Assembly: GCA_002428445.1 (NCBI GenBank)
Contig: DIWJ01000026.1
Coordinates: forward strand, 73,311-137,310
From: Syntrophaceae bacterium UBA6109
GTDB lineage: Bacteria > Desulfobacterota > Syntrophia > Syntrophales > UBA6109
Direction of reading: 5' to 3'
Length of the DNA stretch: 64,000 bases
In this document: positions 50,943-59,201 of the stretch, one piece after another
How positions within the stretch are numbered: position 1 is the first letter of the stretch
Layout of the letters: each line of letters starts with the position of its first letter
Made by a program: the position numbers and the translations under genes
Notes under the pieces: generated by a model
The model's database searches: none
The model's input: the letters and a program-made list of their open reading frames with translations, nothing else
Told to the model about the DNA's origin: nothing

Positions 50943-52226
50943 ATGGCGGGGAAAACGCAGACCCGGAACATTCAGAAATTCAGCAACGAACTGAAGCAGT
51001 GCATCGAGTGCGGCAATTGCACATTCTGGTGCCCCATATACCAACAGAGACCCCAGGAAGAATATGTCGCGCGGGGAAAGAATAAGATCGTCCGTTCCCT
51101 TCTGGAAGGGGGAAAGGAATTCACCCCGGAAGTGGTCGACATCCTCGGCATGTGCACATTGTGCGGCACCTGCGCCCAGCATTGCCCCGTCGGGAGCAAA
51201 TTTCAATCCATCATCATTTCGGCCAGGGCGGATAAGACGAAAGAGAAGGGACTCGGATTTCCGATGGGCTGGATTTACCGCCAGCTGATCCCGAGGCGGA
51301 AACTGTTCGGTACGGTTCTGCGGACGGCGTCCTTCTTCCAGAAGATTCTGCTGCCCAAGGCTGAAGGCAAGATGAGACACCTGCCGCTTTTTCTGTCGGG
51401 AATGTTCAAAGGGCGCCGAGTCCCCGCGATAGCAGGCAAGTATCTGCGGGACCGTATCCCGGAGGTGAACAAAGCGGTATCAGAGAAGGAGCCGAAATAC
51501 CGCGTCGCTTACTTCATGGGATGCGCAACGGACTTCGTCTTTCCCGAGATCGGGATGAAAGTCGTTGGTTACCTGACCAAGAATGGCGTTGAAGTCATCG
51601 TTCCAAAGGAGCAGGGATGCTGCGGCGCCCCCATATGGCTCGGTGCGGGTGACTTCGATACGGGAAGGGTCATCGCGGACAGGAACGTGAAGATATTTCA
51701 GGACGCGGATTATATCATCACCAATTGCGCCACCTGTTCGAGCGCGATGAAGGAATACTCCAAATATCTTGCCGACAACGATAACCGTGCGAAGCAGTAT
51801 GCGGATTTCTCCGGGAAAATATACGATATCAGTGAGTTCATCGTCGATGTCCTGAAACCGCAGGACAGCGCAATCAAGGCTGATCCCCGATTCTGCGGGA
51901 AAGTGATTACCTGGCATGATCCGTGCCATTTGCGGAGGTACCAGAAAATTCATGCCCAGCCCCGGGAGTTGCTGACGAAAATGAAAGACGTCCGATATGA
52001 GGAAATGCGTGAAGCGGAAAGATGCTGCGGCATGGCCGGCGCCTTCAGCGTTTATCATTACGATGTTTCAAAGGAAATCTCCGACAAGAAGGTCCAGTCC
52101 ATCGGGGAGACGCATGCCGATATCGTTGCGACCGGTTGCCCCGGCTGCATGATACAATTGGCCGACGCGCTGGGCAGGAACAACATCCATAAAAAGGTCA
52201 AGCACATCATCGAATTACTGGGTTGA
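50943..52226 (+). CDS. Iron-sulfur (CCG-domain) oxidoreductase, HdrD/GlcF-like
   Basis: 427 residues. Two [4Fe-4S] motifs lie near the N-terminus (CIECGNCTFWCP and CTLCGTCAQHCP). Two CCG domains follow: MGCATDFVFPE...EQGCCGAPIW...NCATCSS and DPCHLRR...ERCCGMAGAF...TGCPGCM. This layout is that of HdrD, GlcF and LutA: it moves electrons between ferredoxin-like carriers and a catalytic partner. Placed directly before the molybdoenzyme, it is the likely electron donor or acceptor for it. The ATG at 50943 is preferred because AAAGGTGG lies upstream and the following MAGKTQTRN matches a normal start. Confidence 0.88.
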   Translation: MAGKTQTRNIQKFSNELKQCIECGNCTFWCPIYQQRPQEEYVARGKNKIVRSLLEGGKEFTPEVVDILGMCTLCGTCAQHCPVGSKFQSIIISARADKTKEKGLGFPMGWIYRQLIPRRKLFGTVLRTASFFQKILLPKAEGKMRHLPLFLSGMFKGRRVPAIAGKYLRDRIPEVNKAVSEKEPKYRVAYFMGCATDFVFPEIGMKVVGYLTKNGVEVIVPKEQGCCGAPIWLGAGDFDTGRVIADRNVKIFQDADYIITNCATCSSAMKEYSKYLADNDNRAKQYADFSGKIYDISEFIVDVLKPQDSAIKADPRFCGKVITWHDPCHLRRYQKIHAQPRELLTKMKDVRYEEMREAERCCGMAGAFSVYHYDVSKEISDKKVQSIGETHADIVATGCPGCMIQLADALGRNNIHKKVKHIIELLG

Positions 52227-52407
52227 GGATTGTGCTGCGGAAGAAGAAAAAAGTTGGGGATATCGCGGACGTCGAATAGATTGTCGCGATTTCATCAGGG
52301 AGGGGAGATACCGGCTCCGTTGAATTGATGAACATCCCATGCCGCGTCTATAGGAAATAGTTTCCCATATAAGGAGCGATGCGCTCCTCTGACACGAGAA
52401 AGGGGTC

Positions 52408-54543
52408 ATGAATATGAAAAAGATCATTAATACATTTTGTCATGTATGCCCGTCTCACTGCAGCAGGAAATTTACTTTGGAAGACGGGAAAATCATCGAC
52501 ATCGATCGTGATACCGAAAGCGGCTTTCCGAGCGAATGGTGTTCCTTCACCCGAGGAAGAATCATCAAGGAAGTGAACGAACATCCCGACAGACTGAAGT
52601 ATCCCCTGCTGCGTGCCGGAGAAAAGGGGGCGGGACACTGGAAAAGAATATCGTGGGACAGCGCCCTCGATCTCATGGCCGAGCGGCTGTCGAAGTACAA
52701 AGAACAGTTCGGGGCGGAAAGCGTCGCTCTTGCGCTCGGCGAACCCAAGGGAATGGAGATGGCATTTGCGCATCGCTTCGCCAGCTTCTTCGGGACGCCG
52801 AATGTGGCGACTCCCGGAAACTACTGAGGTGTCCCTAAGATAGCAGGTGCTGTCTACACATTCGGATGGTTCGCGGCGTTCGACCCCAAACCGAACACCG
52901 GATGCATGATCATGTGGGGGAACAATCAGATTGAGTTTATGGGAGGTTTTGTCCGCGAGGAGATGCGCTCCGCATTGCTCGGCGGCGCGAAACTCATCGT
53001 GATCGATCCTAAGAAGATCGACATCGCCAAACGGTCCAACATCTGGATCGCCCCGCGGCCGAGCACAGACGGAATCCTTGCCCTAGGAATGATCAAATAC
53101 GTCATCGAGAACAAGTTGTACGACGAGGACTTCGTACAAAATTGGACCATCGGTTTCGATGATCTGAAGGACGAAGTTGCGAAGTTCTCCTATGAAGACG
53201 TTGAACGGATCACGTGGGTCAAGAAAGACGCCATCGCGAAGGCCGTAAGAATGATGATCGAGAACAGGCCGGTCTGCCTCGTTGTGGGCAACGGAGTGGA
53301 AAGGAGCCTCCACGCGTTCCAGCAGATGCGGGCGATCTTCATCTTGCGGGCGATCTTGGGCGACCTGAACACGCCGGGGGGGAATGTCCGCCTGACGCCG
53401 GGAAACTTCACCAGACCGGGAATCTTCTACGCGCTGAAGGATTCGCCGCGTCTGGAAAAGATCAAGGCGAAGAAAGTGGTAGGCAGCGAACTCAAGGTGG
53501 CCATGCAGAATGCCTACATTCCCACGCAGTCGCTCGTCAAGGCGATCCTGGAGGAGAAGCCCTTCCCGATCAAGTCCGTGGTGTGCATTTTGACCAATCC
53601 GCTCTTGAGCTACCCGGATACGAAGATGACCTACGCGGCCTTCAAGAAAGTGGAGTTTCTCGTCGTGTCCGAGATCTTTCCGACGCCGACGACGGAAATC
53701 GCCGATCTCGTTCTTCCCGCAGCATGGGGCGCAGAACACAACACGTTGGGATACTGGCCCGGCTGGCACGACGAAATGAGGGCCTATCCGCAGCTCGTCG
53801 AGCCTCCGGGAGAAGCCAAGGCGGACGCGTGGTGGGTCAACGAACTGGCCAAACGCCTGGGCCTGGGAAAATATTTCTGGGAAAACGAGGAAGATTCCTA
53901 TGATGAATTCCTGGCCCCGAGCGGGATCTCCTGGAGGGAATTCGTTAACATTCGATCTCTGAACAGTAAGAAGGAGTACAAGAAACCCGAAGAAGGCCTT
54001 TTTTCGACAAAATCGGGGAAAATAGAAATTCGCTCCGGTTTCATGGAGAAGATCGGAAGGAGTCCGCTGCCGACCTTCGCAGAAATGAGCACATTTCGTT
54101 TCGCCGACACATCGGAGCGATATCCGCTTTTGCTGTTCAACTCAAAGGAAGCCGCCTACATGCTCACGGGATACAAACATGTCAAATTCATGCGGGAGCG
54201 CAGACCCGAACCGACAGTGGAACTGAATCCGAATACCGCGCGCCGCTTCGGTCTCAAGGAAGGTGATTGGGTCGTCATCGAGACCCACAAGGGAAAGATC
54301 CGACAGAAGCTCGTCCTGGATCCCGCTATGGACGAACGACTGGTATTCGCTTCTTTCGGATGGTGGTTCCCGGAAAAGGGCAGAGAGACATTGTATGCAT
54401 TGGAGGAGTCCAATATCAACATGCTGACGGACGCCGATCCACCCTATGATAGTGAAACGGGAGCGGCCGACTTGGGCGGGATTCCCTGCAAAGTGTACAA
54501 AGAACAGGGATTACAGGTCCCGGATGCGGATAAGCTTCACTAG
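52408..54543 (+). CDS. Molybdopterin oxidoreductase with selenocysteine (UGA) at the Mo-ligand position
   Basis: 711 residues if the in-frame TGA at 52825 is read as selenocysteine (residue 140). Before it: an N-terminal [4Fe-4S] site (Cys 11, 14, 18, 44) and ISWDSALDLMAERL, as in bis-MGD enzymes. The TGA falls in TPGNY-U-GVPKIAGAVYTFG, the loop where this family has the Cys or Sec that binds molybdenum. After it, without frame change, the family continues (MIMWGNNQIEFMGG, LIVIDPKKIDIAKRSN, LPAAWGAEHNT, DWVVIETHKGKIRQK). A SECIS hairpin follows the TGA. Most family members with Sec are formate dehydrogenases; the fourth cluster motif here (EWCSFTRGR) and the neighbours suggest a different substrate. 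AAAGGGG precedes the ATG. Ordinary annotation would give two pieces, 52408-52827 and 52906-54543. Confidence 0.88.
52825..52854 (+). promoter_or_regulatory. Bacterial SECIS element with UGA(Sec) codon
   Basis: TGA at 52825-52827, then 17 bases, then a hairpin apex: stem GATAGC (52839-52844) and GCTGTC (52849-52854), which pairs over six positions (one G-U), closing the loop AGGT. The GGU in the loop and the 17-base distance match those of the E. coli fdhF SECIS (17 bases to AGGU), which is bound by SelB. Confidence 0.85.
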
Positions 54544-54587
54544 CAATCCTGTAGAATGTTCTGCGGAACATAGAAGATAGGGCTCGT

Positions 54588-55877
54588 GTGTCTGATACCC
54601 GTAAAGGTCGCGAAAACGGGAAAAGGACGAAAGTAGGTGCGTGGGCGATCTTTGCGATCCTCGCGGTGGTGTTCGTATTTTCGTACTTTATCCGACTATC
54701 AACAGGCGTTCTTGGTCCTTCGCTCATGGAAGATTTGCGCCTTGACGTTGAGCAACTGGGACTGTTGGCCGGTGCATTCTTTTATGCGTTCGCACTCTGC
54801 CAAATCCCCGTCGGCGTTGCCCTCGACAGTTTCAGTCCCAAATATGTCCTTCTGGCGACGTTGATGCCGGCAATCGCCGGCTGCGCGTTGTTCGCCTTGG
54901 CGGGCGGTTTCTCCACGGCCTTGTGGGGAAGAATCCTCATCGGCGTCGGCATGTCGTCTATGCTCATGGGCAGCCTGAAGATCTTCGGCAATTGGTTCCC
55001 ACAGGATCAGTTCGCGTTCCTTTCCGGAATGATGCTCAGTTTGGGAAATCTGGGCGCCTTTGTTTCGGCGTCACCGCTCGTTTTTGCGGCCGCAATGATT
55101 GGATGGCGGAATTGTTTCTGGGCATTCTCACTGTTTCTCGTGCTGTCATTTTTTGCCATCCTTTTTTTCGTCAAGGATCAGCCTGCACCAGAGCCCGCAT
55201 CTTCTGCATCCGCAAAGGCATCGGACAAGCCCCATTACGGCAACGGGAGTCTCTCGTCCTTGAGCGTTGTCTTTCGCGACAGAAATTTCTGGATGATTTC
55301 CCTGTCGGCATTCATCCGCTACGGCTCGCTGATCTGTATACAGGGTTTTCTAGGGACTCTGTATCTTGTTCAAGTTCTGGGATACCCGGCACATAAAGCG
55401 GGCAATATCCTGAGCATGATCGCCATCGGGTATTTGGTCGGCAGTCCTCTGATGGGGCGGTTGTCCGATTCCATGTTCAGATCGCGGAAGAAGGTCATGG
55501 TGTGGGGCCTGCTTCTCTACACGTTATTCATCCCGCTCTTCCTGTTCGATCCGGACAACGAACTCCTCTGGTACGTTACATTTTTTGCATTGGGCTTTTT
55601 TGCATCAGTCGGTGCAGTCGGCTTCGCGCACGTAAGGGAGCTGTTTCCGAAAGAGATATCGGGGGTCGTGCTGACGGCCAACAATCTGTTCAATATCGGC
55701 GGTGTTGCCGTCGGGCAGCATCTCATCGGGATGCTGATGGCTCGATACCCTGCACCGGTGACGGGGCATTCCGTGGAAGCCTATCACGCGGCATTCACCG
55801 CGCTCTTCCTGTCATCCCTGTTTGGATTTCTCGTGTATCTGTTCGTCAAGGACAGCAGAGTCTTGTCGTCGACGTAG
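54588..55877 (+). CDS. Major facilitator superfamily transporter
   Basis: 429 residues with about twelve membrane helices (IFAILAVVFVFSYFIRLSTGVLGP at the start). The MFS loop after helix 2 reads GVALDSFSPKYVLLATLMP. A long cytoplasmic loop (KDQPAPEPASSASAKASDKPHYGNG) separates the two halves. Such carriers often move organic acids. It starts at a GTG with AGGG upstream. Within the cluster it can be an importer or a product exporter; the TRAP system next door is the better importer candidate. Confidence 0.87.
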   Translation: MSDTRKGRENGKRTKVGAWAIFAILAVVFVFSYFIRLSTGVLGPSLMEDLRLDVEQLGLLAGAFFYAFALCQIPVGVALDSFSPKYVLLATLMPAIAGCALFALAGGFSTALWGRILIGVGMSSMLMGSLKIFGNWFPQDQFAFLSGMMLSLGNLGAFVSASPLVFAAAMIGWRNCFWAFSLFLVLSFFAILFFVKDQPAPEPASSASAKASDKPHYGNGSLSSLSVVFRDRNFWMISLSAFIRYGSLICIQGFLGTLYLVQVLGYPAHKAGNILSMIAIGYLVGSPLMGRLSDSMFRSRKKVMVWGLLLYTLFIPLFLFDPDNELLWYVTFFALGFFASVGAVGFAHVRELFPKEISGVVLTANNLFNIGGVAVGQHLIGMLMARYPAPVTGHSVEAYHAAFTALFLSSLFGFLVYLFVKDSRVLSST

Positions 55878-55984
55878 CCGGGGGGACGATTTCGAAAAGC
55901 CCTAGATGTTCTCAAAGAAATGGAGCGTGATGGCGGTAAAGTTCGACCATCGGAGATAAACAATTTATTTGGGGAGGTTTTGAC

Positions 55985-57004
55985 ATGTCGAGAAAAAGTT
56001 TCATGATCGTTGTCCTGGCGGTGTGCGCATTGTGTCTAATCGCCACCGGATCCGCCTTCGCTCAGTCGAAGGTCACGTGGAAAGCCCAGGTGCTCACGCC
56101 GCTGAAGAGCTACATGGGATCGAGTTACTGGGGAGTCTGGGCAAAGCTCGTCAATGAGCGCACGAAAGGGGCCATGGAAATCAAGCTGTTTGAACCCGGT
56201 GCCATCGCCGCGGGCAACCAGATCTACGCGGCGGTCCAGAACGGCGCCATCGACGCCGGATGCAGCTACGGCGCCTATCACACGACGGAAATCCCGGTCG
56301 CCTACTCGGAATACAGCCTGCCCGCCGCGTTTAAGGACTTCAATGACCTCTACAAGTTCTACTATGATTACAGGAGCGGTGAGGCGATCAAATTACTGGA
56401 TGAAGAGTATCAGAAGAAGGGGACAAAGTTCCTGTCCCTGGCGGCGTTCACCGTTGGTTTCATGACGAAGTTTGAAATCAAGAACATCGAAGATGTCAAG
56501 GGGAAGAAGCTGCGCGCGAGCGGTCCCTATATCGGTCTCTTGAAGGGATTAGGCGCCGCCCCCTCGCTGATTGCAAGCCCGGAGCAGTATATGGCGCTGC
56601 AGCTCGGAACCATCGACGGGACGCTCAATCCCCTGTACATGGCTGAGACATACAAGTTGAAGGAAGTCATCAAATACATCGTTCTGCCGCCGGTGGGTTA
56701 TGGAACGGGCGAGACCTACGTGAACATGAACTCCTGGAAGAAGCTTTCCGACGATTTCAAGAAGATCGTCCAGAAGTCCGCGGTCGATGCAGCATACGCC
56801 TACAAAGAGGATTACGCGAAGGCCGAAGAAGCAGACATCAAGAAGGCTGAAGCCGTCGGCGTGAAGGTCATCCGTCTGTCGGACAAGACGATGTCCGCAT
56901 TTGAGGCCGCTTCGGTACCCATTTGGGATGAGGCTGCGAAGAAGTCCGCCTCCTCCAAGAAGTTCATCGATCTCTTGAAGGATTACAAGAAGACGGCGAA
57001 GTAG
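55985..57004 (+). CDS. TRAP transporter solute-binding protein (DctP-type)
   Basis: 339 residues. A signal peptide (SFMIVVLAVCALCLIATGSAFAQ) leads to the DctP fold: VTWKAQVLTPLKSYMGSSYWGVWAKLVNERTKGAMEIKLFEPGAI, GAIDAGCSYGAYHT, KFEIKNIEDVKGKKLRASGPYIGLLKGLGA and ALQLGTIDGTLNP. It binds a carboxylate in the periplasm; a conserved Arg in LRASG salt-bridges the ligand's carboxyl group in the family. The ligand is unknown but likely the acid activated by the cluster's CoA ligase. GGGGAGG precedes the ATG. Confidence 0.92.
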   Translation: MSRKSFMIVVLAVCALCLIATGSAFAQSKVTWKAQVLTPLKSYMGSSYWGVWAKLVNERTKGAMEIKLFEPGAIAAGNQIYAAVQNGAIDAGCSYGAYHTTEIPVAYSEYSLPAAFKDFNDLYKFYYDYRSGEAIKLLDEEYQKKGTKFLSLAAFTVGFMTKFEIKNIEDVKGKKLRASGPYIGLLKGLGAAPSLIASPEQYMALQLGTIDGTLNPLYMAETYKLKEVIKYIVLPPVGYGTGETYVNMNSWKKLSDDFKKIVQKSAVDAAYAYKEDYAKAEEADIKKAEAVGVKVIRLSDKTMSAFEAASVPIWDEAAKKSASSKKFIDLLKDYKKTAK

Positions 57005-57055
57005 CCGATCTCTGCAACGGTTTCCGCTGCCGACTGCCGGAGCAATGTCGTTCAG

Positions 57056-57094
57056 GTCATTTCGGGCGATTCCGACGGGATCGCCCGAAATGAC
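57056..57094 (+). other. Long intercistronic hairpin between dctP and dctQ
   Basis: A 15-bp perfect stem (arms 57056-57070 and 57080-57094), which can close further to about 18 pairs with a GAC triloop. No T-run follows, so it is not a standard terminator; it can stabilise the 3' end of the dctP message or partly stop transcription, raising binding protein over permease. Confidence 0.8.
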
Positions 57095-57257
57095 GACCAA
57101 ACGGGAGGGATAACACGCCGGACTTTATGCAATGCGAAAGAAATCGCCGGCCGGGCACTCGGGGCAGCGACGCCACGTGACGGGTCGTACGTCTCCGGCT
57201 ATATTAGTATTTTGCTTATACAAAGCATTTGTAGCTCAACATCAACCGAGGTGACTC

Positions 57258-57803
57258 ATGAAAATCCTAATGCGCCTGATAAATGCCATAGAAAAGGCAT
57301 CGAATCTTGCCGGCAGGGTCGCCATGTACTTTGTCGCTTTGCTTATGCTCGTCGTATCATATGAAGTCGTGGCGAGATACGCATTCAATGCGCCGACCAT
57401 CTGGGCCGGTGAGTTGAGCGGCTATCTCATGACCGCTTTTGTCGCCCTGGGAGCAGCTTACACGCTTCGAAAGGGAAAGTTCGTGAACGTCGATATGCTT
57501 TACATCCATCTGAGCGACAGGGCCAAGACATGTATGCGGCTCTGCACCTATCCGATTACCATCCTCTTCCTGTTTTTTTTCCTAAAGTACGTAACCCGTC
57601 AGCTCGTTCTCGCGATTCAGGAGATGCAGGTTTCCGGCACCGCATGGGATCCGCTTCTCTGGCCGATCAAGCTGGCCCTCTTCATCGGCGTCGGCCTTAC
57701 TCTGCTGCAGGTAGCGGCTGATTTGACAAGAGACCTTTACATGCTGGCGACGAAGAAGCAGTCTGGCTCTTTCTCCTCCCGTGAGAAGGAGGTGGCAAAA
57801 TGA
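57258..57803 (+). CDS. TRAP transporter small permease (DctQ)
   Basis: 181 residues with four membrane helices (MYFVALLMLVVSYEVVARYAFNAPTIWAGELSGYLMTAFVALGAAYTLRKGKFVNVDML). The sequence from helix 1 to 2 is the DctQ signature. It forms the membrane scaffold with DctM. AGGTGA lies before the ATG. Its stop overlaps the DctM start (ATGA). Confidence 0.92.
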   Translation: MKILMRLINAIEKASNLAGRVAMYFVALLMLVVSYEVVARYAFNAPTIWAGELSGYLMTAFVALGAAYTLRKGKFVNVDMLYIHLSDRAKTCMRLCTYPITILFLFFFLKYVTRQLVLAIQEMQVSGTAWDPLLWPIKLALFIGVGLTLLQVAADLTRDLYMLATKKQSGSFSSREKEVAK

Positions 57804-59107
57804 GTGTTTCTGTCATTACGCTGATCATCTTTTCACTGCTCGTAATCCTGTTGATGACCGGTATGCCGATCGCTTTTGCCCTCGGCGGAACCATGGTCCT
57901 CTTCACACTTTGGAACATGGGCCCCCAGGGCCTCTACCTCATCGCGACGACCGCCAACGGTGAATGGGAAAGCTACGTTCTGCTGGCGATTCCACTCTTT
58001 ATCCTCATGGCCAAATACCTGCAGTATTCGGGCATTGCAGAAGGCTTTTATGACGCAATGTACAAGTGGATGGGCGGGCTGCGTGGCGGACTTGCCGTGG
58101 GAACGATCATCATCTGTGCGGTTTTCGCCGCCATGTCGGGCATCAGCGGTGCGGCGACGGTCGCGATGGGCCTGATCGCTCTTCCCTCCATGATCGGCAG
58201 GGGATACGACCGGAAACTCGCCATCGGTACGGTGATCGGGGGAGGCTCTCTAGGGGTCCTCATTCCGCCCAGCATCATCATGGTCGTGTATGGAAGCATC
58301 ACCGGCGCGTCCGTGGGAAAGCTGTTCATGGCGGGCATCGTGCCGGGCATCATGCTTGCGGGCTTATTCATCTTGTACACCGTCATCCTGTGTGCCTTGC
58401 GTCCATCCTACGGCCCCGCTCTTCCGCCGGAGGAGAGAGTCAGCCTGAGGGAAAAGATCATCAGTCTGAAAAGCATTGCTGCGCCGCTGTGTCTGGTCTT
58501 CATTGTCTTGGGCGTCATTTACTTCGGGATCTGCACGCCGACGGAAGCCGCCGGTATCGGAGCCTTTGCGGCGTTTTTGATCGTCTGCCTGAACCGGAAA
58601 ATGACGTGGGACGTCTTCAACCGATCTCTCGAAGAGACCCTGACGACGTCCACGATGATCATGTGGATCGTCGTCGGCGCGAAGTGTTTCGTCCACATTT
58701 ACACGACGTCGGGTGCGGGAGACTTCGTCTACAGCATGATCAGCGGCCTCGATGTGAGCAAATGGGTGATCATTCTGATTATGATGGCCATCCTGTTCGT
58801 GCTAGGAATGTTTCTGGATCCCATCGGCATCATGCTGATCACCTTGCCGGTGTTTTTCCCCTTGATCGTCAACTGGGGATTGAGCCCCATTTGGTTCGGG
58901 ATCCTTTATACGATCAATCTGGAAATGGCGTATATCAGCCCGCCCTTCGGCCTCAATTTGTTCTACATGAAGAGCATTCTGCCGGATAATGTGGAGTTGA
59001 GCGATGTATATTATTCATCCGTCCCTTTCCTGATTATCGAATGGATCGGCCTGCTCGTGATCATCTTTGTCCCGATCATCTCCCTGTGGTTGCCGAACAG
59101 GATGTAA
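57800..59107 (+). CDS. TRAP transporter large permease (DctM)
   Basis: 435 residues, 12 or so membrane segments, including the DctM hallmarks LFILMAKYLQYSGIAEGFYDAMYKWMG, GGLAVGTIIICAVFAAMSGISGAATVAMGLIALPSM and GGGSLGVLIPPSIIMVVYGSITGASVGKLFMAGIVPG. It carries the substrate together with sodium ions. GAGAAGGAGG precedes the ATG, which overlaps dctQ. With DctP and DctQ the system is complete. Confidence 0.95.
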   Translation: MSVSVITLIIFSLLVILLMTGMPIAFALGGTMVLFTLWNMGPQGLYLIATTANGEWESYVLLAIPLFILMAKYLQYSGIAEGFYDAMYKWMGGLRGGLAVGTIIICAVFAAMSGISGAATVAMGLIALPSMIGRGYDRKLAIGTVIGGGSLGVLIPPSIIMVVYGSITGASVGKLFMAGIVPGIMLAGLFILYTVILCALRPSYGPALPPEERVSLREKIISLKSIAAPLCLVFIVLGVIYFGICTPTEAAGIGAFAAFLIVCLNRKMTWDVFNRSLEETLTTSTMIMWIVVGAKCFVHIYTTSGAGDFVYSMISGLDVSKWVIILIMMAILFVLGMFLDPIGIMLITLPVFFPLIVNWGLSPIWFGILYTINLEMAYISPPFGLNLFYMKSILPDNVELSDVYYSSVPFLIIEWIGLLVIIFVPIISLWLPNRM

Positions 59108-59201
59108 GAGACGATGGATACGACGGGAGGCACAAAGGAATTCAAAGACATAAATCTATTGAAGGGATGAAAGGAATCGAAAGGGAAAGGGGATATCCGG
59201 G

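Noticed and set aside
52825..52827. TGA as a true stop giving a broken pseudogene
   Set aside because: The frame continues with full family conservation, the codon sits exactly at the Mo-ligand position and a SECIS-like hairpin follows at the canonical distance; there is only this one interruption in 711 codons.
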